This document shows, one piece after another, positions 12,741 to 25,100 of a stretch of 64,000 nt of DNA; position 1 is the first letter of the stretch, and each line of letters starts with the position of its first letter. The notes beneath the pieces were generated by a model that did no database searches, was not told where the DNA came from, and saw nothing but the letters and a program-made list of their open reading frames with translations. A program made the translations under genes and the position numbers. Where the stretch lies: assembly GCA_014706295.1 (NCBI GenBank), contig JACSVZ010000007.1, positions 54,078,975 through 54,142,974 on the forward strand, written 5' to 3'. This DNA comes from Lycocorax pyrrhopterus obiensis (lineage: Eukaryota > Chordata > Aves > Passeriformes > Paradisaeidae).

Positions 12741-15700
12741 CTCTGGAGAAATAGTAAATAGCACTTCAAGCATGAAAAATGCATGGAGGTAAAAATAAAT
12801 AAACCAGTAGTTCCCCTGTACAAACAAGAGGAGTGGAAGTGCCAAGACCTCTGACCACACACAAAACAAATTTGATGGATGGTTGTCTGCTTTCAAACCT
12901 GTCACTCCAGTGCTGCCTCGGTCACAGCCTGAGTCTTTTTGTGGAGTGATTCAAGCCGTTTGCATTTTATTTATCTGTTGTTCAGTGCCCCTGCCCAGAC
13001 TCAGCAGTGGGGCTTTGCCAGAAGGCCAGGCTGAGGTGCGGTGCATGTTGTGAGAATGATACTCTGCAGTAGGACACCTTCACACTTGAGAGCTCCAGAG
13101 TCGAGATTCCCATGGCAGCCTCCCTGCTCAGCCTTATTTTAATATTTTTTGACATGTGTGCCCTGAGTAAACTGATAATATGTTGTCACCAATATACTGC
13201 TTTCAGCTTGCATTACTGTTTTAACAAGACATCAGGATATGACAATATATGGTGCATATTATGATAGCACTCAGAAGCAGAACCAACTCAGAAGACTTGT
13301 CTAAACATGGTGAAAGAAAGATGGACATTCTTTTCAGTATGTGCTAGGAATTTATTAGAAGCTATAAAATGCTGAAATATAAGACAGAGGAAAAGTTCAG
13401 ATTGCTTTAATAATTTAATTTTAAGATAAAAGACTTCTGTGTGCTAACTTGAAGCAATAATTCTTGATGACAGAAAGCAAGTGAGCTGGAAAGACTGAAG
13501 ATCTGGAAATACCTCTCCTGGTACCTGGTTATCTGTCTCTCTGAGGATATCCTGTGGAATACGGAATAAAATTCTGTGAAGAGCACTGAAACTGATGAAA
13601 TCTGTTTTCCTACTAATCTGTGTTCAACACCCCTTTTTTTACCCCTATGCATTCCTCCTCAAGAAAAAGCCCAAACCAAAAAAAAAGTAACCAAACAACA
13701 GAAACCCCTAAATCTCCAGCCCACCCCTGCCTTTATGGTATAGGAGGAGACTGAGGCCATGAAGCTTGGTGGACAGGAGGGAGCAGGTGGTGTTGACTGG
13801 TTTGGATCTGTCCATGCAGTGACTGACTGATAGACTATGCAGAGATGCTGCACTTTTATAGCCTCTTGCTCACTGGGACACTACTTCAGGTTTCTCTTTC
13901 TGTTCCCCACGTAGCTGTTCATTTTCATGAAAACTCTGTCCGGTTGGTTCCGATGTGGTTTTGGGAGGCTGAGAGGAGAGACAAGCACAATCACAAGTCC
14001 TTATCTCATTAAAAGCTAGACTGAAAAAACACAGCCCAGGCTACCCAAAAACTGACCTAGTTAGGATGAGATGCTGAAGTTTGTGTGGTTTTACACGTTT
14101 CAGATACAAAATTTTTTTGAAGAGGAAAGGTCACTTTTCTGCTCTGATCTTAATCTCCCTGTCCCACTTTAGGTTTCTCTTTCAGAGCTTAATTTAGATA
14201 CTGTGCATGCAGTGCTGTTCTGTTTGAGGGACTTCTCACTGCAAATTGTAATTTGATCAAAAAGCTTTGCTGTCCTTTAGTAATAACCAAATTAAACTGT
14301 GTCATGCATTATTCTCCTCTAAGGTACTGTAATGAAAACATTTATTTCTAATAGCTTTTTGCTCTTTTTGAATTTTAAAACTTTGGCAAAAGCTTATTTG
14401 CTTCATATTGTCAATATACTGAAACTGTCTTCATGCAGAGCTTTCTAAGTTCCCAATCCCATGGTACCTAGTGCAGTCAAATATTTTAGGAGCATTTTAG
14501 ATTTATATAAGAGTTAATTCTTTTCTGTCTTCTTTAGGATGCAAATTTACCTTGAATTTTTATAGAAGCTTTATTGTATTTTTATGTCACAAACTGGCTT
14601 TATTCCCAAAGAACAAATAATAAAAGATATGTGGTAATACAGAACACGAGTGCACATTTTTAAGATGTTTGCTTATTGTGCAGTGAGAACAACATCCTTG
14701 CTTAAATAAGGAAAGAGCACAATGCCTTTTGTATGGGAATTCCCATGCTTCCTAATTCTCGGAACAACTTTGTGGGTAAACTCACTTTTGCTTCCAGTTT
14801 CTAACCCTCTATGTTAATGTTAGTATGAGTTAAGCACCAAAAAATTGTTCTGACCTTTGCTGCAGTATATACAGCCTGAAGTATCAACTGAGGTCCAGCC
14901 TCAGTTGCTTGAATACCACCTGTATTGAACAGGAGTAGTGACCAGACTGGAGCAAGCAGTGTCACAGTGTCACCCGTCTGATGGCCAGAGCAATGTCCAC
15001 TGAAGTATTAGCATAGGCTGGCTGCAGGAGAGGTGGCTGAAAGAATGCGAGCAAGCGGACAGAACCAACCTTGGTGACTGTGCCTCTTTTTTGATGTGCT
15101 TATCTGTCCTGAAAAGTGATTGTTCGATGTTTAACAGTTTTAAAAGACATCTAAAAGTCATAGTCTTTTATTGCGATGATCTTTTCCCGCAGATAAGAAA
15201 CTGGAGCGTAAGAACTAGCTAGTGATTAATTAGGCGTTAAGGTTAGCTTGCTGAATAAGAACCAGAGTCTTTGGCTGGATGGCAGCTTGCCATGCCTTTA
15301 GGAATCAGAGGCCCCCACCAGAACTAGCCCATCTTGAATGTCCTAGCCAGGCCCCTCTCCCTGCTCTCTCGAAGCAAGTTGCCTTCGCTGCCATAAGTGC
15401 AGAGTATCTTACTGAGGTATGACTTCAAAATTGCTTCTTGTTGGCAGTTTGAAACATGATTATGGGAGAATAATCTGAGTCCTGCTGTTAAAGGTTCCTG
15501 AAAAGGAAGAGAAGCCATTGCAGATGACACCCTGTAGTGGCATGGAAACCATAACAGAACGCTGTTTGCAAAAGGGTGGCAGCTGAAATGTTTGTGTTAT
15601 CTGCACTTTTGTTCACCACTGATCCCACGTGCAGGTGTAGGAGCATGTAACTAATATGCATGAGGACAAAGCTCTGTGCAGATAGATAGACATCACTTCT

Positions 15701-18700
15701 CCCCATCCCCTTGGTAAATACAGCTTGTTCATTGTAATAAGGTTGTGGTGGTCTTGTAAGATCAATGCTCTGTTGTATTTTGTGACTGTACTTCATGAAT
15801 GGCTTCCTAGTTTTGCTGCGCAAGAAAGTGCTGGCATTGAGTACTGTGGAAGAGAATTCCTCACCAATCTGGCTACTCTGGGGCTGAGCTTGTTTAGCTT
15901 TTCTGGTCTGACATACTTCTTCATAAAATAAATACAAAACCCAAGGCATACAAATCTGACTGTTAGGCATATCGCATAGTACGTTTTATTTGTCAGTGTG
16001 CTTTCTGCTTGTTTTCTGTGACAAGATATCCAAGATGTCAATTTCAAAAGCGGAGTCCTGTGGAGCCCTGTGCAGTTTATTTTGGTGTGAAATCTCTCTT
16101 GACAGCTGACAGTCCAGCCCCCCAAGCAGTTTCATATCTCTGTGAAACTCTCACCTGCTGCTCATTTGGCATTCGGTGCTGTCTGTGTTAAGCCTTAAAT
16201 ATTCTCCTGTCACCCCTGCCTGCCTTCTTGTGACTAATTATTCAGTTTCCTTGAAGAAATCATGCTTTTGGAAGACTTCACATCTCTTACAATCTTTAGC
16301 TTCTTTTTGTTTGGAGGAAGCTTAATGGGGAAGCGGACATTTAGTTGTGGACTGTGACTTGCAGGTTTGGGAACTTTGTGCTCTCTCAACTTGCCAATTC
16401 TCCTGTCAGCATCTCTTTTAGTGCCTCTTTTTCTGTATTTCTTTTGTGGGTCAAAAGCAGGTCATGCCTTGTTTTTTCTGTCGTTTTAAGGAAAGTAATG
16501 TTCCCTGTGTTGTTCCTACAAATCAACATGCTTGAAGTTCGCTTTTGACTTCAAGAATTGACAGAATAGCGGAGGTCTTGAATGTGATTTTAAAAAATAC
16601 ACAGCTGCAGAGGGAAAAGAGGTATTAGTATCTATAAATCAAGGAACTGAAACCTTTACAGGATTCCTAAACTGCAAGTGCCAAACGAAGATTTTCCAGT
16701 TGCACTCAAGAAGCAAGTCCATAGGTAGCTGAGTTTCAGCAGTCTGGATACTTAAGGAGTTGCACTTTTTTCCATCTCTTGCTAATCTTTTCTCTTACAA
16801 CCACAGAAAAGTGTCAGGTCCTAAGCTCATGACTGCGTTTCCCCATGTCGAGCCCCTGATGTTCAGCAGCAGCAGTCATGCCTTGGGCAGTCTCTAAATC
16901 TGGACTACTTTTGTAAGCTGCTTTCCTTTCTCATTCGTGGCACTTCTCTGAACCTCCTTGTCTGAGTCATGTTCTCAGCGTCAATCTCATTTCTTGTGTG
17001 CTGGTTACAATCTCGAGTTGCCTCTTCAGTGTCATTATTACCTGCTGGGTTTTTATGCTTGCTGGTGAAACTCTAGCTCAGGTCTGAAATAATCTGAATT
17101 TCCTCATTAATGAGAAGTGGGAGTTACTTTCAGTTCAGCACTGACTTTTTGGTTCTTTCACATACTGTTCTGTCAAGATGCAAGTCTCTGCAGTCTTTGA
17201 AGAGCAGACAAGGAATAGACTAACATTAATTCAGATTGTGGATCAAAATTTATTGTAGCTTTTCAGTTCATAGAACCTGTTGGGTTTTTTTCTTTTTTGG
17301 GGGGTGTGTGTTGTTTTGTTGGTTTGGAATAAGACACAATCACTGGTCTGTGTGCCAAGTTATGAGGATGGTTTCCTTGGGCTCTCTCTGTGTTTGATGG
17401 AGATACAGAGAGGCTTTCCCCTGGACAAGGGGGCGATGAAGCGAAGATTCTTCACTCAGCACCTCTACCCTTGCTCAGCTGGTGTCATAAAAACATGAAA
17501 TGGTCTCAGCATTGAGTCACAGTGATTTTGTCTTTTGTTTCTGTAAATAACAGCATCAGAAATCAAAGAAAATTCCGTACCTGTTTAGTGTGCATGGAGA
17601 ACTCTGTACCAAAATTGCAGATGCAGAAATTATCTACAGGAAAATATGTTTCATTACAAGTACGTCGTTTTGGGCTTAGCGAGGGAAGATAAGATATCAC
17701 AAAAACTGTGTACAAGAGGGTTTGTGTATTTGGAATATGAGGCATTTGACTTCCTTCGTGGTGTTTGTGGACATACTTTTATAACTGAGACGGGAACTGG
17801 GCCTCATTTCTTCATTCTACTTCTTAAAAAATTAATTATAACTATATCAGTTGAGGCAACTGCAGAGCGATGGAATAGGTTTATATCTAAAATATCAGTT
17901 AACATGGAGGGAGAATTGAAGTTTGCCTTTCTCTTTAGATAGCCAGGCATTTCTCATAGGTAAATAGGTGTTGTATCCTTCAGCTCTGCTTTTTCCTCTA
18001 TATGCTGAGGCTTTTTCAGAGCACTTATGCTTGCTTGACTACAAGGTTAGCTAGGAAATGATTGACAACACATTTTAAAACGTAACCTGGGATATTATTC
18101 CTCTGTTGCTCTGCTAATGCTTTGCGTGCTGACTTAGAAGATGCATTGTCCAAGATAATAGGTACTGTAATTTACTCTTCAGCTGGATTAATTATTTTCT
18201 CAGCTACCTCTCAGGTGTGCTTAGTCCTGGTAAATTAATCAAATGGCCCTGTTACATAAGCCCTTCTCTGCTGTCAGTTAGACTTTGCTCAGCTGTTCTC
18301 AGGTGAAGATGTGCGATGAAAAGGTTGGAAAGTATCTGATGAGTAAAACCCTTTTGTGGTGTTGTAAAGCAGACTTAAAGCAGCGTGTCTTACACTTTGG
18401 TGTTGCGTGGAATAGACAGGAAAAGTTGGCAGGGGAGCTGGGTAGGCTCTGGATACCCTGTGTAGGACATGGGTGGTTGTGTGCTTTTGCAGTAGCATTT
18501 GGGCAGGGTCACGTGCAGTACTGTGCCAGTGCACTTTTTTCACCACACCTCTTGCTGTTTCCTCTAATGATTGGACTTCAATATTAAGCAATACTTTTCA
18601 GAGAGAGAGAGAGAAAGATATGAAAGTGGTGGCCATAATTAATACTGTGCTTTCAGGGCCAGGTTTTAATTCTTTGCCTTCTAGAGCCTTTGAATATGTA

Positions 18701-18891
18701 GAATATTTTACAGATTTTATATGCTTACAATACTTAGACAGTAATATATGTATTATGTTCACATCGTGTGTGGACACACATCTGTTCTTGATGCTTTCTG
18801 ATTTTATGTAGTCTCTCAGATGCTGTATTTGTTTTATTTAAATGGTAAAAGAGGTCCTCATTTCTCAGTTTTTCTCACTTTTGATTCACAG

Positions 18892-19148
18892 AAACTATCT
18901 TAGAGCATGGACACCAGTAAGAAGTCAGAACCCCCTTTATCTGTAGAAATGGTACAACAAAGGGCCAATCCTGACCGCAGTCCATCAGCATCGATCTATG
19001 TTCCAGAGCAAGGAGGCTACAAAGAGAAATTTGTGAATGCTGTGGAAGATAAGTACAAATGTGAAAAATGTCACCTCATCTTATGCAATCCTAAACAGAC
19101 TGAATGTGGACACAGATTCTGTGAAACCTGCATGAATGCCTTGCTGAG
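18892..19148 (+). CDS. TRAF3: TRAF3 coding exon 1 (ATG at 18907)
   Basis: Acceptor ttgattcacag ends at 18891, leaving 15 nt of 5' UTR before the ATG at 18907. The exon encodes residues 1-80 and the first two bases of codon 81: the divergent N-terminal tail, then 'VPEQGGYKEKF', then RING ligands C52, C55, C67, H69, C72 and C75. Donor gag|gtatgt at 19148/19149. The split codon joins AG to T to give Ser81, matching the serine run of human TRAF3. Confidence 0.97.
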
Positions 19149-22100
19149 GTATGTTGTTTGTTCTGGTGGAGCATGTTGATACCTTCAAATGTTGTGAACT
19201 GTTGACGTAAGTGTGAACACTGCTGTAGCTTTTGGAATGTGTTGAGCCTTCCACTGTTTGCTTGAGTATTTGTTATCCATGTGGTGGTGCAAATGTTTGT
19301 GCTGTGCTCTGGGTCCGGGTAAGACAACTGAGCATTCCGTCAGTATGGTTGGAACAGTTGTTAAGGTGGAGTAATCCTGTGTAGCAATGTATTAGGTAAT
19401 AGTGTCGTTCCCTGTGGAGGCCAAATGGAGTAGCTGTTTCACAAGACTTCTAACTTGGGTAGTCTGGTCACACAGTAGATTGTGTCTGTCTGAGGAAGTG
19501 AGCTTGCACATGTTCCTTAGAGGGCTGATACCTAACCTGGCTGCGGACCCAGCCGTACAGATGGGTGGTGAGACCCTTGGATAAATGTAGCTGCTTGTGG
19601 AGCAGTTTCCCTGTAGCCCTTCCAGCTGTTTGTTATGGGACTTGTATGTTCTGTGGGTTGCAGGAGGGTCAGAAAGGCTGGTGTTTCTACTACTGCAATG
19701 TTTGGGCTAGAGTGCGAAGAGGTTGAGTGAATGATAACAGATGTAAAATGAATGCTGAGAGGTGCAGTCTTTCCCAGTCTAGATAAGAATAAAAGGGCAA
19801 TCATTCAGGGAGTATCTAGGTTTTAAGAAGTACCTGTGCATCAGTAGAAGTAGATTTCTTGGCCTCTCAACTTTGGTGCATTGCTGCTGGTTGTATTCAG
19901 TAGTGTGATTTCAAAACTTGGTATAATGTTTGGAGACCTTTCAGCAAACCTTAATCTCCTGGGGTACATAAGCAGTGAATACTTTGATTTACTACTGGAA
20001 AAGCAGAAATACAGAAGATGCTTGGCTGTATGAATGTTGTACACTGGACTACTATCAGAGAGAGCATTTGACTTTGGAAGTCTTGGTGGTCTCCTGTTTA
20101 CTTCTTGTGACCACTCTGACTCTAGATACTGATTTATATCTCACTTGGAAATATTGTAATCTGATATCTAATACTTAGATATATAAGGCAAGACTGCATG
20201 CAGTGCGGCAAAAGAGTATGAAAGTTATTACAATACTCTATTTCCTGATAAAGAGTAATGTCTGTACTGGGCAAACACAAGGGTCCATAGCTCACTCATG
20301 CACTCCTGCAGGTTTTGTGCCTACAGCATTTCAAATTTAAAACAACAACAAAAAAACCCACCAACTTTTGTTTTGCTACACAGTGTCAAGTGAGGTGTGG
20401 TTTTTATTTAAGAAATGCAGTTATTTCTTTCTCAATATGTATTTTTGGAAGACTCTTACATGGTTAATAACAGTGACTGCAAAAAACCAAACACCTGCCA
20501 CGTTTGGATGTGCACAGGTGGACAGAGCAGATCCCTGACAATCTAAGCAGTAACAATTCTGGCATTGCTAGAGTCTGGGCAGTTTTCCTTCCCTGCTGTG
20601 AGACATGCACATGTGCTTATTACAGTGCAGCTAGAATATGTGTAATTTTATCTTCCTGGCTTTCCAACCAGTCTGTTACTGAAAAGGACACATGCTTAAG
20701 GCCATTGAGTTATTTCACTATGTTTAAGTGCTTGTTGCAAACAAATCCTTTATTAAAATTAAATTTACATCTACTTTTTTTTAATAAAAAGCATGCCATA
20801 AAATTGAAAGCAAAATAGGTTTATGTTGGTCCTGTATTTGGCACAAAATTTTTTCATTGAGTGTTGATACCCTGCTGCAAACACAAACACTGATTAAATG
20901 CTAGCAGCTTCTGTTCCAGGGTTGTTTGAGGACAAGGAATTGGGAGTTAGTGGAGATAAAGCAGTAAAGATGTCTGCTCAGTATGCAAGAGTAGTTTGAA
21001 AAAGCAAGTTGGATGCTTGAGTGAATTCAGTAAGAGCAAGGAAAGCATGACATTATATTAAACACTATATGCCCTCATGTAGTTTAGATTCCTTTTCTTT
21101 CTGACTTACAAGAAGCATTACAGATATTGAAGCTTCAAGGTAGTTAAGATGCTCAGAAATATGATGAGCCACAGAATGGTTGGTTCAAGGAGCAGAAGCC
21201 AGCGGGATGATTTGAAATAACCATACAGATAATATAACATCATTGAACTTTTTCAGCCTTTTACACTGATTTGCGCTGCTACTAGCAGCCACAGCTTAGG
21301 TAGCCTGTCACTGAGTTGCTTTATGGAAGAACTCATGCAGCTCTTACCTGGTGCTTTTTGTCTCGGTGCTTTACAAGGGAGATCATTCTGACTGTCCCCA
21401 TTTTATGTGGGGAAAAGGAGCTAAAAAGGAACAAAGCAACCTGCTCTGATGGAAGGTGTTCCTCTCCATGACAGGGGAGTGGAACCAGATGATCTTTGTT
21501 CTCTTCCAACACAATCCATTCTATCATTCTAAGGGGTTTACGCTACAGCACTTGGCAGGTCAGAGCCAGAAACTGCTGTGGGAACTCAGGTTTTCTGCAC
21601 TCCAGTTTCTGTTCACAGTCTGCGTTGCTTGTGATCCTGCCTGTTGTCCAAGCGGTCACAAGTTTGATAATTAGTTTACCAAGACAGCTACAAGGCAGTA
21701 GTTCAGATAAAGGAGGCAGCAAGCATCTGTAGCATTTGCTAAAACCAGAATAGGTTTGGAGGAGATGGACATAAATACTTTTTCACTCTAAAAGGATGTG
21801 TAATTGACTATCAGAGAAGGTAAATTTTCATTAGGTTTTGTGTGAAAAAGGACTGGATAATTGAAGAGACAATATTTTGCCTGTTTGCACAGATAGAGAA
21901 GTGACAACAACTGTGGATCAGGTGCAGACTGAAAAATAGGGAATGAATTTTGCCAATTTGAAAACCCCTGACCAATTGTCTGGAGACATTGTGGTGGTCC
22001 TATTTCTTTGGGAATGCCAGATAACTGTCTGCTGAAAACGCAAACATTCAAATTTATTGAAATAACATTGTATTTTCTCCTTATAATGAACTATGTCCAC

Positions 22101-25100
22101 TTTTAATGGTTTTAGAATATATTGAATAATCAAAACTGAGTGCCTCATAAATGGAAATTTTTGTACTGCAAAAATTCAGATGAGCTAAAATAGTTTTTCT
22201 GTTTTCTTTTCTCTTTAGTTCTTCTAGTCCTAAATGTACAGCGTGTCAAGAAAGCATAGTGAAAGATAAGGTATTGTTAAAATTGTTTCTTATTCAAGCG
22301 TATTGAATTGTGTGGAGTACATAAATTGTGTTACTGTTATGTGATAATTATTTTATAAACCTAATAAGCCGCCTAGAAAGGTACGTTTGTCATAAAACCT
22401 AAACCATGTATTTTATAGAGGAAGGTGGCTCATTTTTCCTGTTAACCTCATGGTAGAAAACATGTCAGCTGCATCCCAAAAAATCCAGACAGGTGTCACA
22501 GCTCGTATTCACAGTTGGGAGCTGAAGCAACACATTGCAGTTGTCCTCCCATCAACCAAGAGGATGATAAGAAATATTCTGTCTCCTGTAGATGCAGGGA
22601 TGCGACAGGTCCTAGATGCACACTGCTCCTGATTTGGCTCTGGACCAGCGGCTGCTGTTTCACTCATCTGTTTTACCGTGTGGTGTTCAGTGAACCACAC
22701 TGGAATTAGGACAGTGGGGAGTTACAGTAATAGAATCAGATTCTTTTTTGTATGAATAAGTTATTTCAGTGATACACTCTTCAGTGTTTTTCACATCAAA
22801 ACTTTTTGCTGCCTTTGAAAGGTTCAGGGTAGAAAAACTTCTTGGCTTAGTACATGGTTTATGTGGTTTTACATTATTGCTAAAGTGTTTAGTAAATTAT
22901 TTGTGCTAGTATCTTTGTTGCCTAAATGAATATTTGTGTTCGTAACCATTTTCAAGAAGAGGTTGATGGGTACATTAATCTCTCCTTGTTTGAACCCAAA
23001 ACAGTTCTCTGAACAGTGCTCAGCGTAATTCAGTTTTGACACGGATGGACTCTCCAGGAGCTCAGACCAATAATCATGATGCCTAATTTATTTGTTCTTT
23101 TAACTCTGACTTTCTGGCTCTCAATATACATAAGTATGCACATTTGTGCATACATAAACTTCAAGTATCTCTAAAACAGGAGGACAAGAAGGCCAGTATA
23201 TATTAAATACCTGTTAGGCTAACTGTGCAAATCATTGTTTTTCATGAAACCGGAAACCTCTCTTCCCACAGAATGCTGAAGTCCAAAATCACAGAAATGC
23301 TTTTAGATAGTCTTTGAAAAACTTTAAAAGTTGTCTTCTTACCTTAACTTCAGTCAGCAAAACTGTGCATACTAACCCTGTGAATTACTTTGGAAAAGAT
23401 ACTGCAGCATAGGCAATTGATTATTTAAATTAGACTTGTTGTTTCATTAAACTTCCCATATGCTTCTGAAAAGTAAATAGAAATCAGTGACCTGTGTCAG
23501 ATGGGATCAGATGAGAATGATTGCAGTGTTTCCTTCTTCACTGATACTGGGGATAGATTCATAGTCGCTGTGGGCAGGTGGATCATAATTCTTGGTTAAA
23601 TGTTAGCATGCAGAACCATTCTGTAATTACTGGAGTGCTGCAGTGTACACAGTATCACAGGAGTCTGTTTATCAGAGAAGCAGTCATAGGTTGGGCTTGG
23701 TTTCTTAGTGGCCATTAAAGCAGTTGAAAAATAATTACAAGTTTTTATCTCTTTGGTTTTGGACTTTAAAATAGCAGTAATGGTCTTCAGTTCTTATTTC
23801 TCTTTGGTTCCTGCCCTTCCCAGTTTGGCTTCTTGAGAGTTCAGTTGTGTTGTCTCTTATGGGGTATCTCCCATAAAAGGTGTAAAACTCAAACCCCAAG
23901 CTCTCTATTTGTAACTTCTTCCAGTTTTTTTGTGGACAAAAAATGCTGAAAGTGCTTATAAGCATTAAAATGGAGAGATAGTTAAAGCCCACTTATCTGT
24001 GAAATAAAAAACCTCCTTCAGTCCAAAACCTTAGAAAATATCTGTAATTATGTGTTACCACTGAAGTGCAAATAGGTATTCCAGCCAACCAATCTAGTAA
24101 TTCTGGGACCACCATCCATGAAATGCTTCCCCTCTGAACCACTGTATTTTGAGTCTCTTTTGTCTTATGGTATTGTGCCTAATACAGCAGCTCCCCAAAC
24201 AATGTAGAGAGTTCTCGCTTGTGCAGGCCTAATGTTGGCAAGCAAATAGCAGCAAATTTGGTCCTTTCTTGTACCTTTCCCTTTATTGTATTTATAGTAG
24301 AACTGAAACAGTAGTAGAATATCTGTCCAAACACTCTCTTTCATTGAGCTGCTTCACAGTGGAGGAACCCTCAGTGTTGTGCGTATTCCAGGAAAATTGA
24401 ATAGCAGGATTTTATTTCTGGCACATAAAGGTAGAATTGAACGACACTGCTGTAGCTGAATTGCATGGCTTCTACTTTATTTGAACTTGCATATCTTTGA
24501 GTGGCTTTCAGTTTCTAAAATAAAGCGATTTTTGATTTTTCAGGTATTTAAAGATAATTGTTGCAGGAGAGAACTACTTGCCCTTGAAATATACTGCAGA
24601 AATGAAAACAAGGGCTGTAAGGAACAGCTGTCTTTGGGTCAATTACTGGTAAGTTAGTCTAACAGTCATAACCTTTCTTTTGAGTTGAAGAAGGAGGAAA
24701 AAATTCTTACAAATTAAAATCCCAGTCAATTCATAACTTGCTCACACTGGTGGTTAATTTGGTCTATAAATGTTACGATAGATTTAAATTGTTTTGAAAC
24801 TCAGCTTTTTGATAAACTGTAAGGAATTGTAAAAATCATGTGATTGTCTGGCACTAAAGCTTGGAAATGTAAATGGATGAACCAAATGAGAACTGGAGGG
24901 AGAAATAAAGTAGTGAAGAATCTTAATGTGTACTTGACAATGTGAGAAATTTGATTCCTATTTTGGTATTTTGATTTTTATTTATCTTAATCCTCTCATG
25001 TAAGTGGTGTTTATGTGTGAAATTAAACCTTTGGCTTGTCCAGAGTTGTGTAAAATAACCTGTAGCTGTTTTGGTGAAGGCAGAGGTAGCAGTAATTCAG

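Larger units (their letters stand above)
3606..18891 (+). other. Noncoding, probable TRAF3 5' intron
   Basis: A 15.3-kb AT-rich stretch with no recognisable coding exon on either strand. If the CpG patch at 3.3-3.6 kb is the TRAF3 promoter, this is the first intron or introns. It contains a 30-bp palindrome (3979-4008), a CR1-like fragment (about 12040-12220), a TA/CTATA microsatellite (12691-12740), poly-T runs near 9370 and 9725, a C-rich run near 6565, and a short GA repeat at about 18600-18614. It ends in the acceptor ttgattcacag of the first TRAF3 coding exon. Confidence 0.55.

Noticed and set aside
15488..15970. 160-codon open frame on the minus strand
   Set aside because: No recognised domain, and frames on other strands overlap it. 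Lies in presumed intron DNA with no promoter or poly(A) context.
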